From NCBI RefSeq assembly GCF_011074955.1, contig NZ_WUQJ01000034.1, forward strand, positions 124,001 to 188,000: DNA of 64,000 bases, written 5' to 3'. The stretch's first letter is position 1. Each line of letters opens with the position of its first letter. The DNA comes from Marinobacter caseinilyticus. GTDB lineage: Bacteria > Pseudomonadota > Gammaproteobacteria > Pseudomonadales > Oleiphilaceae. The position numbers were made by a program, and so were the translations under genes. Positions 9,137-18,043 of the stretch are shown in pieces. The notes beneath the pieces are model-generated. The model saw only the letters and a list, made by a program, of their open reading frames with translations. It was not told the origin of the DNA and made no database searches.

Positions 9137-10144
9137 ATGACAGATCAAACCCTGACACTCGACCAATGTGGCACTTTGGCCGAAGGCTCGTTCTCTTTTT
9201 CAGAACGAGTCGATTACCTGAAGAAATTCGGCACCCATTCGCAGTCCTTCTCCACACTGCAACCTGGTATGGATTACTTTGATTTGCCAGGCGTAGGCTT
9301 TGTCGGTTTCATGCGTAAGTGGGGCATGACGTTTGTGTTATCGGACCCGGTGGCGGCGCCCGACCATTTCGAGTTGATACTCGAGCGCTTTCATCAGCGC
9401 CATCCCAATGCATCCTATATACAGGTATCCAAACCCGTTGTGGACTTTCTGCACTTCCGCTTTGGTCTGTTCGGCACTCAGTTTGGCAGCGAATCCCGAA
9501 TCAACCTGGCGACTTGGGCGCTCACTGGCAAGAAGAAACAGATTATTCGCACGGCACTTAACCAGGCAGAGAAAAACGGCATTACCGTGATGGAGCGTTT
9601 TAGTGACGACCATACCCGAGAAATCTCAGACGCCTGGATTCAGACCCGGAAATGCAAGAGCAAGGAAATCCGTTTTCTGATCCGCCCGATGGAAATGAAC
9701 TACCGGGAGAACGAACGTCACTTCTATGCCTACCAGGATGGCAAAGCCGTTGGCTTTATCTATTTTGATCCCATCTACCGCAACAACCGCATCATCAGTT
9801 ATGTGCCCAATATTTCCCGCGCCAATGCCGATTTCCGTCAGGGGATTTTCTACACGCTGATGGCGCACGCGATGGATGTCTTTAAGGAAGAAGGCGTGCC
9901 GTTTCTTGACCTCGGCCTGATTCCCCTGTCCCTGGACAAAGCAACCGAGCGTCAGGAAAGCGGTCTTCTAAAGCGGATTCTTCATGGGCTGTACGAGCGT
10001 GGCAACTTTCTTTACAACTTCAAAGGCCTGGAGTTCACCAAATCGCGTTTTCGCGGGGAAGGCTTCAAGACTTACTGTTGTCATCGTCGCACCATTCCGG
10101 CACTGGAATTTCTTGCCATGTTCAAGCTGACCCGACTGTTGTGA
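9137..10144 (+). CDS. DUF2156 protein (LPG_synthase_C-like aminoacyl/acyl transferase fold)
   Basis: A 335-residue soluble protein resembling the catalytic C-terminal domain of MprF-type phosphatidylglycerol lysyltransferases, a double GNAT-like fold. Recognisable parts are YFDLPGVGFVGFMRKWG, VLSDPVAAPDH and the late LDLGLIPLS ... YNFKGLEFTKSRF. MprF has an N-terminal flippase; this protein lacks it. Stand-alone DUF2156 proteins are common but mostly uncharacterised. With the methyltransferase upstream it may build a modified lipid or amino-acyl conjugate. The start ATG has GGGGGA 9 bases upstream. Its last 23 bases overlap the murI 3' end on the other strand. Confidence 0.8.
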   Translation: MTDQTLTLDQCGTLAEGSFSFSERVDYLKKFGTHSQSFSTLQPGMDYFDLPGVGFVGFMRKWGMTFVLSDPVAAPDHFELILERFHQRHPNASYIQVSKPVVDFLHFRFGLFGTQFGSESRINLATWALTGKKKQIIRTALNQAEKNGITVMERFSDDHTREISDAWIQTRKCKSKEIRFLIRPMEMNYRENERHFYAYQDGKAVGFIYFDPIYRNNRIISYVPNISRANADFRQGIFYTLMAHAMDVFKEEGVPFLDLGLIPLSLDKATERQESGLLKRILHGLYERGNFLYNFKGLEFTKSRFRGEGFKTYCCHRRTIPALEFLAMFKLTRLL

Positions 10145-10961
10145 GGTGCGCCTGACCTGGCCAACCGCCCTCTACGGATCGGGCGGCCAGCCCGATGTGG
10201 GTGAGATAGCCGGCAATTCCCGTCGGTACCTCACCGGTAAAAAACACTGCATTCAACGGTGGCGCCGAAGCTGGGAGCGCTTCTATCTCCAACCCGGCCT
10301 CCTGCAATACGGCTAAGGTTCGACGGGCGATGGCGTCACCGGAATCGACCCAAAACCGTATCTCTGGCAACACGGCTTGTAACCTGTCGAGGATCAGTGG
10401 GTAATGGGTGCACCCCAAAACAACGGTATCAACTTCGGCCCTTCGAAACGGTGCCAGTGCGTCCTTGAGCAGTCGCTCTGATAATGGCTGTCCTGCAACC
10501 CAAGCTTCAATCCAACGCACCAGGTCCGGATGCCCCACACGTTCCAACCTGCAGTCGCCGGCAAATTCATTGATCAGATGTTCCAGATAGGGGCGGGTAA
10601 CCGTTGCGGGTGTGGCCAACAGCCCTATTCGTCGATTCTCCGATACCAGGGAAGCCGGCTTGATCGCAGGCACGACCCCCACAACAGGCACACTCACCGC
10701 TGCCCGCAAGCTGGGCAACACGGCGGTGCTGGCAGTGTTGCACGCCACCACGATGACGTCTGCCGCCGACCGTGTCAGCGCCTCCACAACCAGGGCAACA
10801 CACCGGGATATAACGGTGGCTTCAGCCTGATCACCGTAGGGAAAACAGGCGTTATCCGCCAGATAAGTCAGTTGAGCCGACGGCACCCGTTGACGTATGC
10901 ACTGGGCAACACTGAGCCCACCGACACCGGAATCAAAAATCAGGACGCTGGGGTGCCTCAA
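10122..10961 (-). CDS. murI: Glutamate racemase
   Basis: Converts L- to D-glutamate for peptidoglycan in the cytoplasm. The 279 residues carry the family marks: FDSGVGGLSV with the catalytic Asp, VACNTAS with the first catalytic Cys, and LGCTHYPLI with the second Cys and His. The length is normal. The start overlaps the nudC stop by 4 bases, so the two are translationally coupled. The 3' end overlaps the convergent DUF2156 gene by 23 bases, leaving no room for a terminator. Confidence 0.95.
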   Translation of the reverse strand: MRHPSVLIFDSGVGGLSVAQCIRQRVPSAQLTYLADNACFPYGDQAEATVISRCVALVVEALTRSAADVIVVACNTASTAVLPSLRAAVSVPVVGVVPAIKPASLVSENRRIGLLATPATVTRPYLEHLINEFAGDCRLERVGHPDLVRWIEAWVAGQPLSERLLKDALAPFRRAEVDTVVLGCTHYPLILDRLQAVLPEIRFWVDSGDAIARRTLAVLQEAGLEIEALPASAPPLNAVFFTGEVPTGIAGYLTHIGLAARSVEGGWPGQAHLTTVGSA

Positions 10962-11779
10962 CGGTTGGCCTCCTCCGCCAAGATTTCACGCTCCATAAGA
11001 TGGATTAAATGCCCGGCAATGGTCGATTGTGGAGGCACTGCCGGAAACGCTCCCGGACGGAACCACTGTGCATCCAGCAGCTCGTCTTCCTGCAAAACCA
11101 GATCTCCACCCGCATAATCAGCCGAAAAGCCGAGCATCAATTGATGCGGGAATGGCCATGGCTGTGAACGGTGATAGCGCACATTGGTTACTTCCAGGCC
11201 GGTTTCCTCCAGTACCTCCCGCGCCACCGCTTGCTCTGCGCTTTCCCCCGGTTCCACAAACCCTGCAATCAAGCTGTAAAACCGACCCTTGGACTTAACG
11301 GATTGCGCCAACAGAATCTGGTCAACGCGTCGAATAACAACGATGACGCAAGGCGCCAGGCGCGCATACCAAGGAATACCGCAACCACCACACCAGCGCG
11401 CCCGCTCGGCCGGGTGAAACGTCGTGGGCTGTCCACAGCGTCCGCAATATCGATGGTCCCGCCACCATTGGAGGACCTGAATAGCGGTACCCACCATCGC
11501 TGCTGTCGCCTCATCACTGTTGAGAAACACGTCTCTCAGCGATACCGATTCGCAGCCGTCGATAATGGGCTCATCCTTTAGCTCAACGACGTAAACGGGT
11601 CTGGCCTCAAGCCGTCCGACGTATACCGGCTCATCATCACCGGTCACCAGATTGCGTATGTCAGACCATGCAAACAACCAGCCAGTGCGGGGCCGCAGCA
11701 CTGAATGACAACACAGGATCACGACGCTATCGCCCTCATCAGGAGGCTCTGAAGACCAACCTGCGACCCACTCCAGCAT
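10958..11779 (-). CDS. nudC: NAD+ diphosphatase / NADH pyrophosphatase (RNA deNADding)
   Basis: Hydrolyses NAD(H) to NMN(H) and AMP; the family also removes NAD caps from RNA. A four-cysteine zinc ribbon (CGRCG ... CGGCG) is followed by a canonical Nudix box (GFVEPGESAEQAVAREVLEE) and the NudC-specific SQPWPFPHQ motif. It has 273 residues from ATG 11779; a TTG two codons upstream is less likely. It is the first gene of a nudC-murI pair. Confidence 0.93.
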   Translation of the reverse strand: MLEWVAGWSSEPPDEGDSVVILCCHSVLRPRTGWLFAWSDIRNLVTGDDEPVYVGRLEARPVYVVELKDEPIIDGCESVSLRDVFLNSDEATAAMVGTAIQVLQWWRDHRYCGRCGQPTTFHPAERARWCGGCGIPWYARLAPCVIVVIRRVDQILLAQSVKSKGRFYSLIAGFVEPGESAEQAVAREVLEETGLEVTNVRYHRSQPWPFPHQLMLGFSADYAGGDLVLQEDELLDAQWFRPGAFPAVPPQSTIAGHLIHLMEREILAEEANR

Positions 11780-11915
11780 AACCAATTACCTGCGTTGTCA
11801 AAATTAGACTGAATGTATCACATACCGATTGGCGCCATAAGCCGCACCAGACTCCTTTGCCCACGGCCAGCGACCAAGTACACTGGGCGCCAGTTACGGT
11901 AATCGGAGCAAACCT

Positions 11916-14381
11916 ATGCGTTTTTTACCGGGCCTCAGCGGCCTGATCCTGACCCTGTTTCGCAAGCTGCTGTATTTGTGGGTCAGGACAGATGTCAAGG
12001 GCGCGAGCCCGGACGCACTGGGACTCAACCCAGCCAAACCCGTTTGCTACGTCGTGCAATACAGCTCAATGTCGAGTCGCCTGGTGTTGGAGCAGGAAGT
12101 CGAACGCGCCCAGCTGCCATCGGCGCAAGCACCGCTGCCTGTCCACGGCGGTCCTGACCACTCTTTCTTCTTCCTCTATAAACGCACTGGCGGGCTATTC
12201 CGCCGACGTCAGACTTCGGTGTTGACATCACAGGCACAGGAACTTGTGCAACTGGGCGTCGAAGACCCCACGCTCGACGTGCAAATCGTACCGGTATCAC
12301 TGTTCTGGGGACGTTCTCCCGACAAGGCAAAATCACTGGTCAAACTGTTGCTCTCGGACACCTGGACAGTGGCTGGCCGGCTGCAGAAATTTCTCATTAT
12401 CCTGGTCCACGGACGCAACACCTACGTCCAGTTTGGCAAACCGCTGTCGCTCAGTCAGGTCGTGGACGAATATCGTGACCGGCCGGACCAGGCGTCCCGT
12501 AAGCTGGCCCGAATCCTCCGAACGCATTTTCGGCGGGTCCGGCAAGCGGTGCTTGGCCCCGACCTTTCGCACCGCCGCACATTGGTTGAAGGGCTGGTTC
12601 GCACCCCGGCAGTGAAGGATGCCATCCGGGAGACCGCCCGCAAAGACGATATTCCACCGGAAAAAGTGCGGGCCAAAGCGCGTAAATACGCCGATGAAAT
12701 TGCCGCCAGTATGTCGATCGTCACCATCCGCTTTCTTGAAGTGCTGTTAAGCCGGCTGTGGAACCGGATATACAACGGCATTACAGTCAACAACATTGAG
12801 GTTGTTCAAAGTGTTGCCCAGGACAATGCTGTCGTTTATGTGCCCTGCCATCGCTCTCACATAGACTATTTACTGCTGTCCTACGTCCTGTACAACAATG
12901 GCCTGATGCCGCCACACATCGCCGCTGGCATTAACCTGAACATGCCGGTGGTCGGCTCGATTCTGCGACGTGGCGGCGCCTTTTTCATGCGTCGGAGCTT
13001 TAAGGACAATCCGCTCTACAGCACGGTTTTCAATGAATACATGCACGTTATGTTTTCCCGAGGGTATTCGGTCGAGTACTTCGTTGAAGGTGGACGTAGC
13101 CGGACCGGGCGGATGCTACAGCCACGTCCGGGCATGGTGGCCATGACCGTGCGCAGCTATCTGCGAGACCACAACAAGCCGATCGTGTTTGTACCGGTCT
13201 ACATTGGTTACGAGAAAGTGATGGAGGGTCGCTCCTATCTGGGTGAACTTCGGGGCAAAAAGAAGCAAAAAGAGAGTGTGTTCGCCCTTGCCAAGACCCT
13301 GAAATCCCTGCGTAACTCCTTTGGCCGGGTGGCGGTTAATTTTGGTAGCGCAATCCCTCTCTCGGACGTACTGGACGACATTCATCCATCGTGGCGCCGG
13401 GAGGCCTACGACAGTGAGTATCGCCCTGCGTGGCTCAGCCAGGCCGTTGAGACCTTATCCTCGAAAATTGTCACTGGCATCAATGCGGCAGTCGCGGTCA
13501 ACCCAATCGGGATGACCGCTACAGTGTTGCTCAGTACCGAACGTTTGGCCATGGATGAAATTCAGCTAAGCCGGTTAATGGATCAGTTCGCGGATCTGCT
13601 GAGAGCATTTCCCTACGCCGAGACAGTGACGCTGCCAGAGGGCGGCGGTAAAGAATGGATTGCCTACTGCGAAACGATGGGGCTGGTCAGTCGCCAACCA
13701 CAAGCGTTGGGAGACATTATCGCACTGGAAGGCAATAACGCGATTCTGATGACCTATTACCGCAACAATATTCAGCACCTTTTTGCCTTGCCGTCGCTGA
13801 TTGCCTGCCTGTTCGAGAACAATTCGTCGCTAGCCCGCGAGAAGGTCGTTTTCCTGTCGAGCGTGGTGTATCCCTACCTGCAATCCGAACTGTTCCTTCA
13901 ATACCAACCGGAACAGGCCGAGCAGGTAGTGGACCAGTGGATTGATGTGCTGGTAAACCACGGTCTACTTCAGACACACGGCGACCGGATTTGCCGGCCC
14001 GAGGACGGTACCGAATCCATGCTCCGATTAAGGGCCTTATCACACTTTATTATTCAGACCCTGGAGCGCTACCACATCGCAATTGCAATTCTCCGGAAGT
14101 ATGGCTCGGGTAAAATCAATGCCACCGAACTCGAAGAACAAAGCACCCTGATGGCGGAGCGCATGTCGATCTTGTTTGGCCTGAACGCGCCGGAGTTTTT
14201 TGACAAGAGCCTGTTCCGAAATTTCATAGCCAACCTGCAGAAAAACGAGGTGATTTCGACCGACGAGAATGGTCAGTTGTGTTACACCGAAGGCCTGGAT
14301 GAGGTTGCGGAGGATGCACGGCTCGTTTTGAGTGTGGAAAAGCGACAGGCGATTCAGCAAGTCACCATGCTCGGGGCATGA
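11916..14381 (+). CDS. plsB: Glycerol-3-phosphate 1-O-acyltransferase
   Basis: Makes lysophosphatidic acid from glycerol-3-phosphate and acyl-CoA/ACP, the first step of phospholipid synthesis, at the inner membrane. The 821 residues match the long proteobacterial form. The acyltransferase motifs appear in order: VPCHRSHIDYLL (HxxxxD), GGAFFMRRSF, FVEGGRSRTGR and IVFVPVYIGYEKV. The start ATG has GGAG 8 bases upstream. It is a single gene between two minus-strand groups. It would share the acyl-CoA pool with the wax-ester reductase at the left edge. Confidence 0.97.
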   Translation: MRFLPGLSGLILTLFRKLLYLWVRTDVKGASPDALGLNPAKPVCYVVQYSSMSSRLVLEQEVERAQLPSAQAPLPVHGGPDHSFFFLYKRTGGLFRRRQTSVLTSQAQELVQLGVEDPTLDVQIVPVSLFWGRSPDKAKSLVKLLLSDTWTVAGRLQKFLIILVHGRNTYVQFGKPLSLSQVVDEYRDRPDQASRKLARILRTHFRRVRQAVLGPDLSHRRTLVEGLVRTPAVKDAIRETARKDDIPPEKVRAKARKYADEIAASMSIVTIRFLEVLLSRLWNRIYNGITVNNIEVVQSVAQDNAVVYVPCHRSHIDYLLLSYVLYNNGLMPPHIAAGINLNMPVVGSILRRGGAFFMRRSFKDNPLYSTVFNEYMHVMFSRGYSVEYFVEGGRSRTGRMLQPRPGMVAMTVRSYLRDHNKPIVFVPVYIGYEKVMEGRSYLGELRGKKKQKESVFALAKTLKSLRNSFGRVAVNFGSAIPLSDVLDDIHPSWRREAYDSEYRPAWLSQAVETLSSKIVTGINAAVAVNPIGMTATVLLSTERLAMDEIQLSRLMDQFADLLRAFPYAETVTLPEGGGKEWIAYCETMGLVSRQPQALGDIIALEGNNAILMTYYRNNIQHLFALPSLIACLFENNSSLAREKVVFLSSVVYPYLQSELFLQYQPEQAEQVVDQWIDVLVNHGLLQTHGDRICRPEDGTESMLRLRALSHFIIQTLERYHIAIAILRKYGSGKINATELEEQSTLMAERMSILFGLNAPEFFDKSLFRNFIANLQKNEVISTDENGQLCYTEGLDEVAEDARLVLSVEKRQAIQQVTMLGA

Positions 14382-14397
14382 CCGGCGCCACCGGTCA
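14379..14397. terminator. Hairpin between plsB and rsmJ
   Basis: A perfect 7-bp inverted repeat (TGACCGG / CCGGTCA) with a 5-base loop starts in the plsB stop codon and touches the rsmJ stop. No T-run follows on either strand, so it may only weakly end or protect the two convergent transcripts. Confidence 0.35.
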
Positions 14398-15201
14398 GCT
14401 CGATGGAAAGGCTTTGATGGGGTAAATGTCGTAGCGACTGCTCTTGCCCTCCAGCCGGGTTGCGGGTTCCGGCCCTTCAATCTGGGGCGCCTTTCTTGGC
14501 CGCTTGACGACGACCCGGTAGGTCGCCCGCGCCAGGGCGGCGGCCAACAGATCGGGGGCATCAAGGTCATCACCGACAATGTCCCGAAACACCCGCATTT
14601 CTTTTTTTACCAAGGCGTCTTTTTTCCGATGCGGGAACATGGGGTCGAGGTAAACAACATCCGCAACGCTGCCCTCTCCCTGCGCCAGCCAGCGCGCACT
14701 GTCCTGCGCCAATAGGGTCATCTGCTCAATCACCGGCGCAGCCGTCACGTTGAGCCGGCCTCGGGCCAGTCCATCCGCAAGCAGGGCGTGTACGATCGGT
14801 GAGCGCTCGATCAGTGTCATCCGACACCCGAGTCCCGCCAGCACGAAGGCGTCCTGGCCTAGCCCGGCGGTCGCATCCAGAATGTGCAGGGTCTTGCGGG
14901 TTTTCTGCATGCCTACCGCCTTGGCAATCAGTTGGCCCGTACCACCGCCATGCTCAAGCCGATAACCGGCCTTACCGGCGCAGAATTCAGCGCGCACCGG
15001 ACCCGGTGCCCCAGGCCCCGTGGTCTGAAGCGCCAGCCCGTTTTCGTCGGCGTATAGCAGCAACGCGTAATCGGTCACTTTTTTGGGTTTGACAACACCA
15101 ATGAAGGGCAAGCCGAGTTCAGCGGCCAGGAGACCGACCGTTTGCTGATCGGCTAACGGACTGCAGGCAACGGCCAGGGCAGTAGGGTGGGCAGCGTTCA
15201 T
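14395..15201 (-). CDS. rsmJ: 16S rRNA (guanine(1516)-N(2))-methyltransferase
   Basis: Methylates G1516 of 16S rRNA using SAM. The 268-residue protein has the DUF548/YhiQ pattern: a unique N-terminal region, ILDATAGLGQDAFVLAGLG as SAM motif I, VVYLDPMFPHRKKDALVKKE as the substrate/catalytic part, and KRPRKAP near the end. The ATG at 15201 overlaps the upstream stop by one base (TGATG), so translation is coupled to the small unknown gene before it. Confidence 0.93.
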   Translation of the reverse strand: MNAAHPTALAVACSPLADQQTVGLLAAELGLPFIGVVKPKKVTDYALLLYADENGLALQTTGPGAPGPVRAEFCAGKAGYRLEHGGGTGQLIAKAVGMQKTRKTLHILDATAGLGQDAFVLAGLGCRMTLIERSPIVHALLADGLARGRLNVTAAPVIEQMTLLAQDSARWLAQGEGSVADVVYLDPMFPHRKKDALVKKEMRVFRDIVGDDLDAPDLLAAALARATYRVVVKRPRKAPQIEGPEPATRLEGKSSRYDIYPIKAFPSS

Positions 15202-15566
15202 CAAATTCGAATATCAATACCGGCGAGCTCAACATCAACGTCATCTCGCAATGCCGCAACGCCGGCAAACGTTTCCAGCGCGCGGGCGCTGGCCAGTGGC
15301 ATGTCATCCGCCCGAAAACGTTCCAGACGCACATCTTCGGATGCCTGACGGGCTTCTACCCGTCGTTTTATAGCGGCCGAGTCAACCGGATTCGTCGCGC
15401 GCTCACCAACCTCCGAACGGGGAACGGCCAAGTCTTGGCGAATGCCTTCGGGTGTGCCATTAACGCCCGCTGCTGATGAATTGCGGGCAATATCAGACCG
15501 CTCCCGAAGCGCTGTCGCATCCGATTGCGCCCGGTACACTGCATTTGGGTTAAGACCACCAATCAT
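15201..15566 (-). CDS. Small hydrophilic protein of unknown function
   Basis: 121 residues, charged and low in hydrophobics, without signal peptide or membrane segment. The N-terminal half is Ser/Asn/Arg-rich and probably disordered. The C-terminal half (ARALETFAGVAALRDDVDVELAGIDIRI) looks foldable. Its one-base coupling to rsmJ supports a real gene. It starts ATG-ATT-GGT-GGT (MIGGLNPNAVY). I do not recognise the family. Confidence 0.65.
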   Translation of the reverse strand: MIGGLNPNAVYRAQSDATALRERSDIARNSSAAGVNGTPEGIRQDLAVPRSEVGERATNPVDSAAIKRRVEARQASEDVRLERFRADDMPLASARALETFAGVAALRDDVDVELAGIDIRI

Positions 15567-15654
15567 CTGATCACGCTCGCCATAACGTCTTCACAGAGCT
15601 GTAGTATGAAACGAAAATCAATATAAAACGAGTATCGTCAATTTGAATACACCA

Positions 15655-16452
15655 TTACCAAAGCATGACCAGCAGCAACAGGCCCAGCAACAGGCGGTAA
15701 ATGACGTATGGCATGAGCCCCAGCCGCTCCAGGAAGGTCAGGAAAAGATGGATGCAAACCACCGCACTGACGAAGGACAACGAGGCTCCCAACGCAATCG
15801 AGCGCCAATCAGCCGCCTCACCCAGCTCTACCAACTCCAATGTTTTCAGCAGTCCAGCGGCAGCAATCAGTGGAATTGACAGCAAAAACGAAAACCGCGC
15901 CGCTGAATCGCGGTTAAAACCCAGAAAAAGCGCCGCCGTCATGGTAATGCCGGAGCGGGAGGTGCCGGGAATTAAAGCCAATGCCTGGGCCAATCCGATA
16001 ATGAGTGCATCCTTGAAACGCAAACCCTCAATGCCTCGCGCCTGTCGCCCTGCCGCATCCGCCCACCACAACATCAACCCAAAACCAATGGTCGAGAGCG
16101 CAATCACCAGGCTCGAGCGCAACTCAGTTTCAATAAAATCATTTAACAACACGCCAGCCAGGCCCGCCGGGACGGTAGCGGCAATAATAGCCCAGGCCAG
16201 CCCACTGTCCGATCCAATCCTGGCTCTCACGGTATCACTCACCCACGCTAACGCCAGGCGACTGACAACCCGCCGGAAATACCAAACCACGGCGGTGAGG
16301 GTTCCGACATGCACCGCAACGTCGAAGGCCAGCCCTTGATCCGGCCAACCCAGTAGCTGCGAGGGTAGAATCAGATGCGCAGAACTGCTGATCGGCAGAA
16401 ACTCCGTCAGGCCCTGTATGATGGCCAGCACAACAATATGCCAAAGTTCCAT
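15655..16452 (-). CDS. uppP: Undecaprenyl-diphosphate phosphatase
   Basis: Recycles undecaprenyl diphosphate to the monophosphate carrier for cell-wall and surface polymers; an integral inner-membrane enzyme that also gives bacitracin tolerance. The 265 residues have about eight hydrophobic segments and the two BacA signatures: GLTEFLPISSSAHLIL near the N-terminus and PGTSRSGITMTAALFLGF in the middle. Length is normal. It lies 31 bases after tsaB in the same direction, so it may be read with it. Confidence 0.96.
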   Translation of the reverse strand: MELWHIVVLAIIQGLTEFLPISSSAHLILPSQLLGWPDQGLAFDVAVHVGTLTAVVWYFRRVVSRLALAWVSDTVRARIGSDSGLAWAIIAATVPAGLAGVLLNDFIETELRSSLVIALSTIGFGLMLWWADAAGRQARGIEGLRFKDALIIGLAQALALIPGTSRSGITMTAALFLGFNRDSAARFSFLLSIPLIAAAGLLKTLELVELGEAADWRSIALGASLSFVSAVVCIHLFLTFLERLGLMPYVIYRLLLGLLLLVMLW

Positions 16453-16483
16453 GGCTCACAATCCGACCGGGTGAGAGTGTTGC

Positions 16484-17179
16484 TTAACGACCGGGAAGCT
16501 TCTTCCAGGTCACTTCGTTGCGGAGATAGACCGGCTGGGCCTCTGCCGCTGACAGGTACCGCCCACGCTGCCAGGCGGCTACGGCCAGAACAATGATGTC
16601 GCGAGCATGAGGCACCGCCGTTACATCAATGCGGCTGATTCGCTCGACCACTGCTGCGGGCATCTGATCACGAAACGACCACCCCGAGCCGGTACCGATC
16701 CATCGGGAGAAGCCGTCAGGCAGCGACACGCGGTCCGGTGGGCACACCTGTTCCTCTGATACAGGCTGCAGGTCATTGTCAGTGCAGTGGAAGCAACCCC
16801 AGTAGACTTCATTCATCCGCGCATCCACCGCCACCGCAATGGCTCCCTCACCGCCATCGGCGAGGTCCCGAGCCGCACCTGCGGCCAGCACCGCCAGTGA
16901 CGACACTGGCACAACCGGGATGTCGAGCCCGAAGGCCAGCCCCTGCACGACACCGGTCGCAATCCTGAGCCCGGTAAAGGAGCCCGGCCCGGCGGCAAAC
17001 GCAATGGCATCCAGGCTCGACACCCGGAGTTCACGCTCCGCCAGCAGCGCTTTTACCATAGGCATCAGCAACCGCGTATGGCCACGGGGGGCAATTTCAA
17101 AGCGATCGGTGACCTTGCCACCGCTGAGCAAAGCCACCGAACAGCCTTCCGATGACGTGTCCAATGCAAGCAGATTCAC
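16484..17179 (-). CDS. tsaB: tRNA threonylcarbamoyladenosine biosynthesis protein TsaB
   Basis: Non-catalytic partner of TsaD in the t6A37 tRNA modification complex. The ASKHA-type N-terminus is clear (LLALDTSSEGCSVALL), followed by GPGSFTGLRIATGVVQGLAF. It has 231 residues, near the family norm. The start is GTG with GAGG 7 bases upstream. It follows adk by 16 bases and is probably co-transcribed. Confidence 0.95.
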   Translation of the reverse strand: MNLLALDTSSEGCSVALLSGGKVTDRFEIAPRGHTRLLMPMVKALLAERELRVSSLDAIAFAAGPGSFTGLRIATGVVQGLAFGLDIPVVPVSSLAVLAAGAARDLADGGEGAIAVAVDARMNEVYWGCFHCTDNDLQPVSEEQVCPPDRVSLPDGFSRWIGTGSGWSFRDQMPAAVVERISRIDVTAVPHARDIIVLAVAAWQRGRYLSAAEAQPVYLRNEVTWKKLPGR

Positions 17180-17195
17180 CGGGATGCCTCGCGAT

Positions 17196-18011
<816 letters not shown>

Positions 18012-18043
18012 TCAGTAGCAACCTCCTGGCAGGTCCTTGTCCG

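Noticed and set aside
15701..16339. 212-codon plus-strand frame opposite uppP
   Set aside because: Antisense to a conserved membrane protein; no motif.
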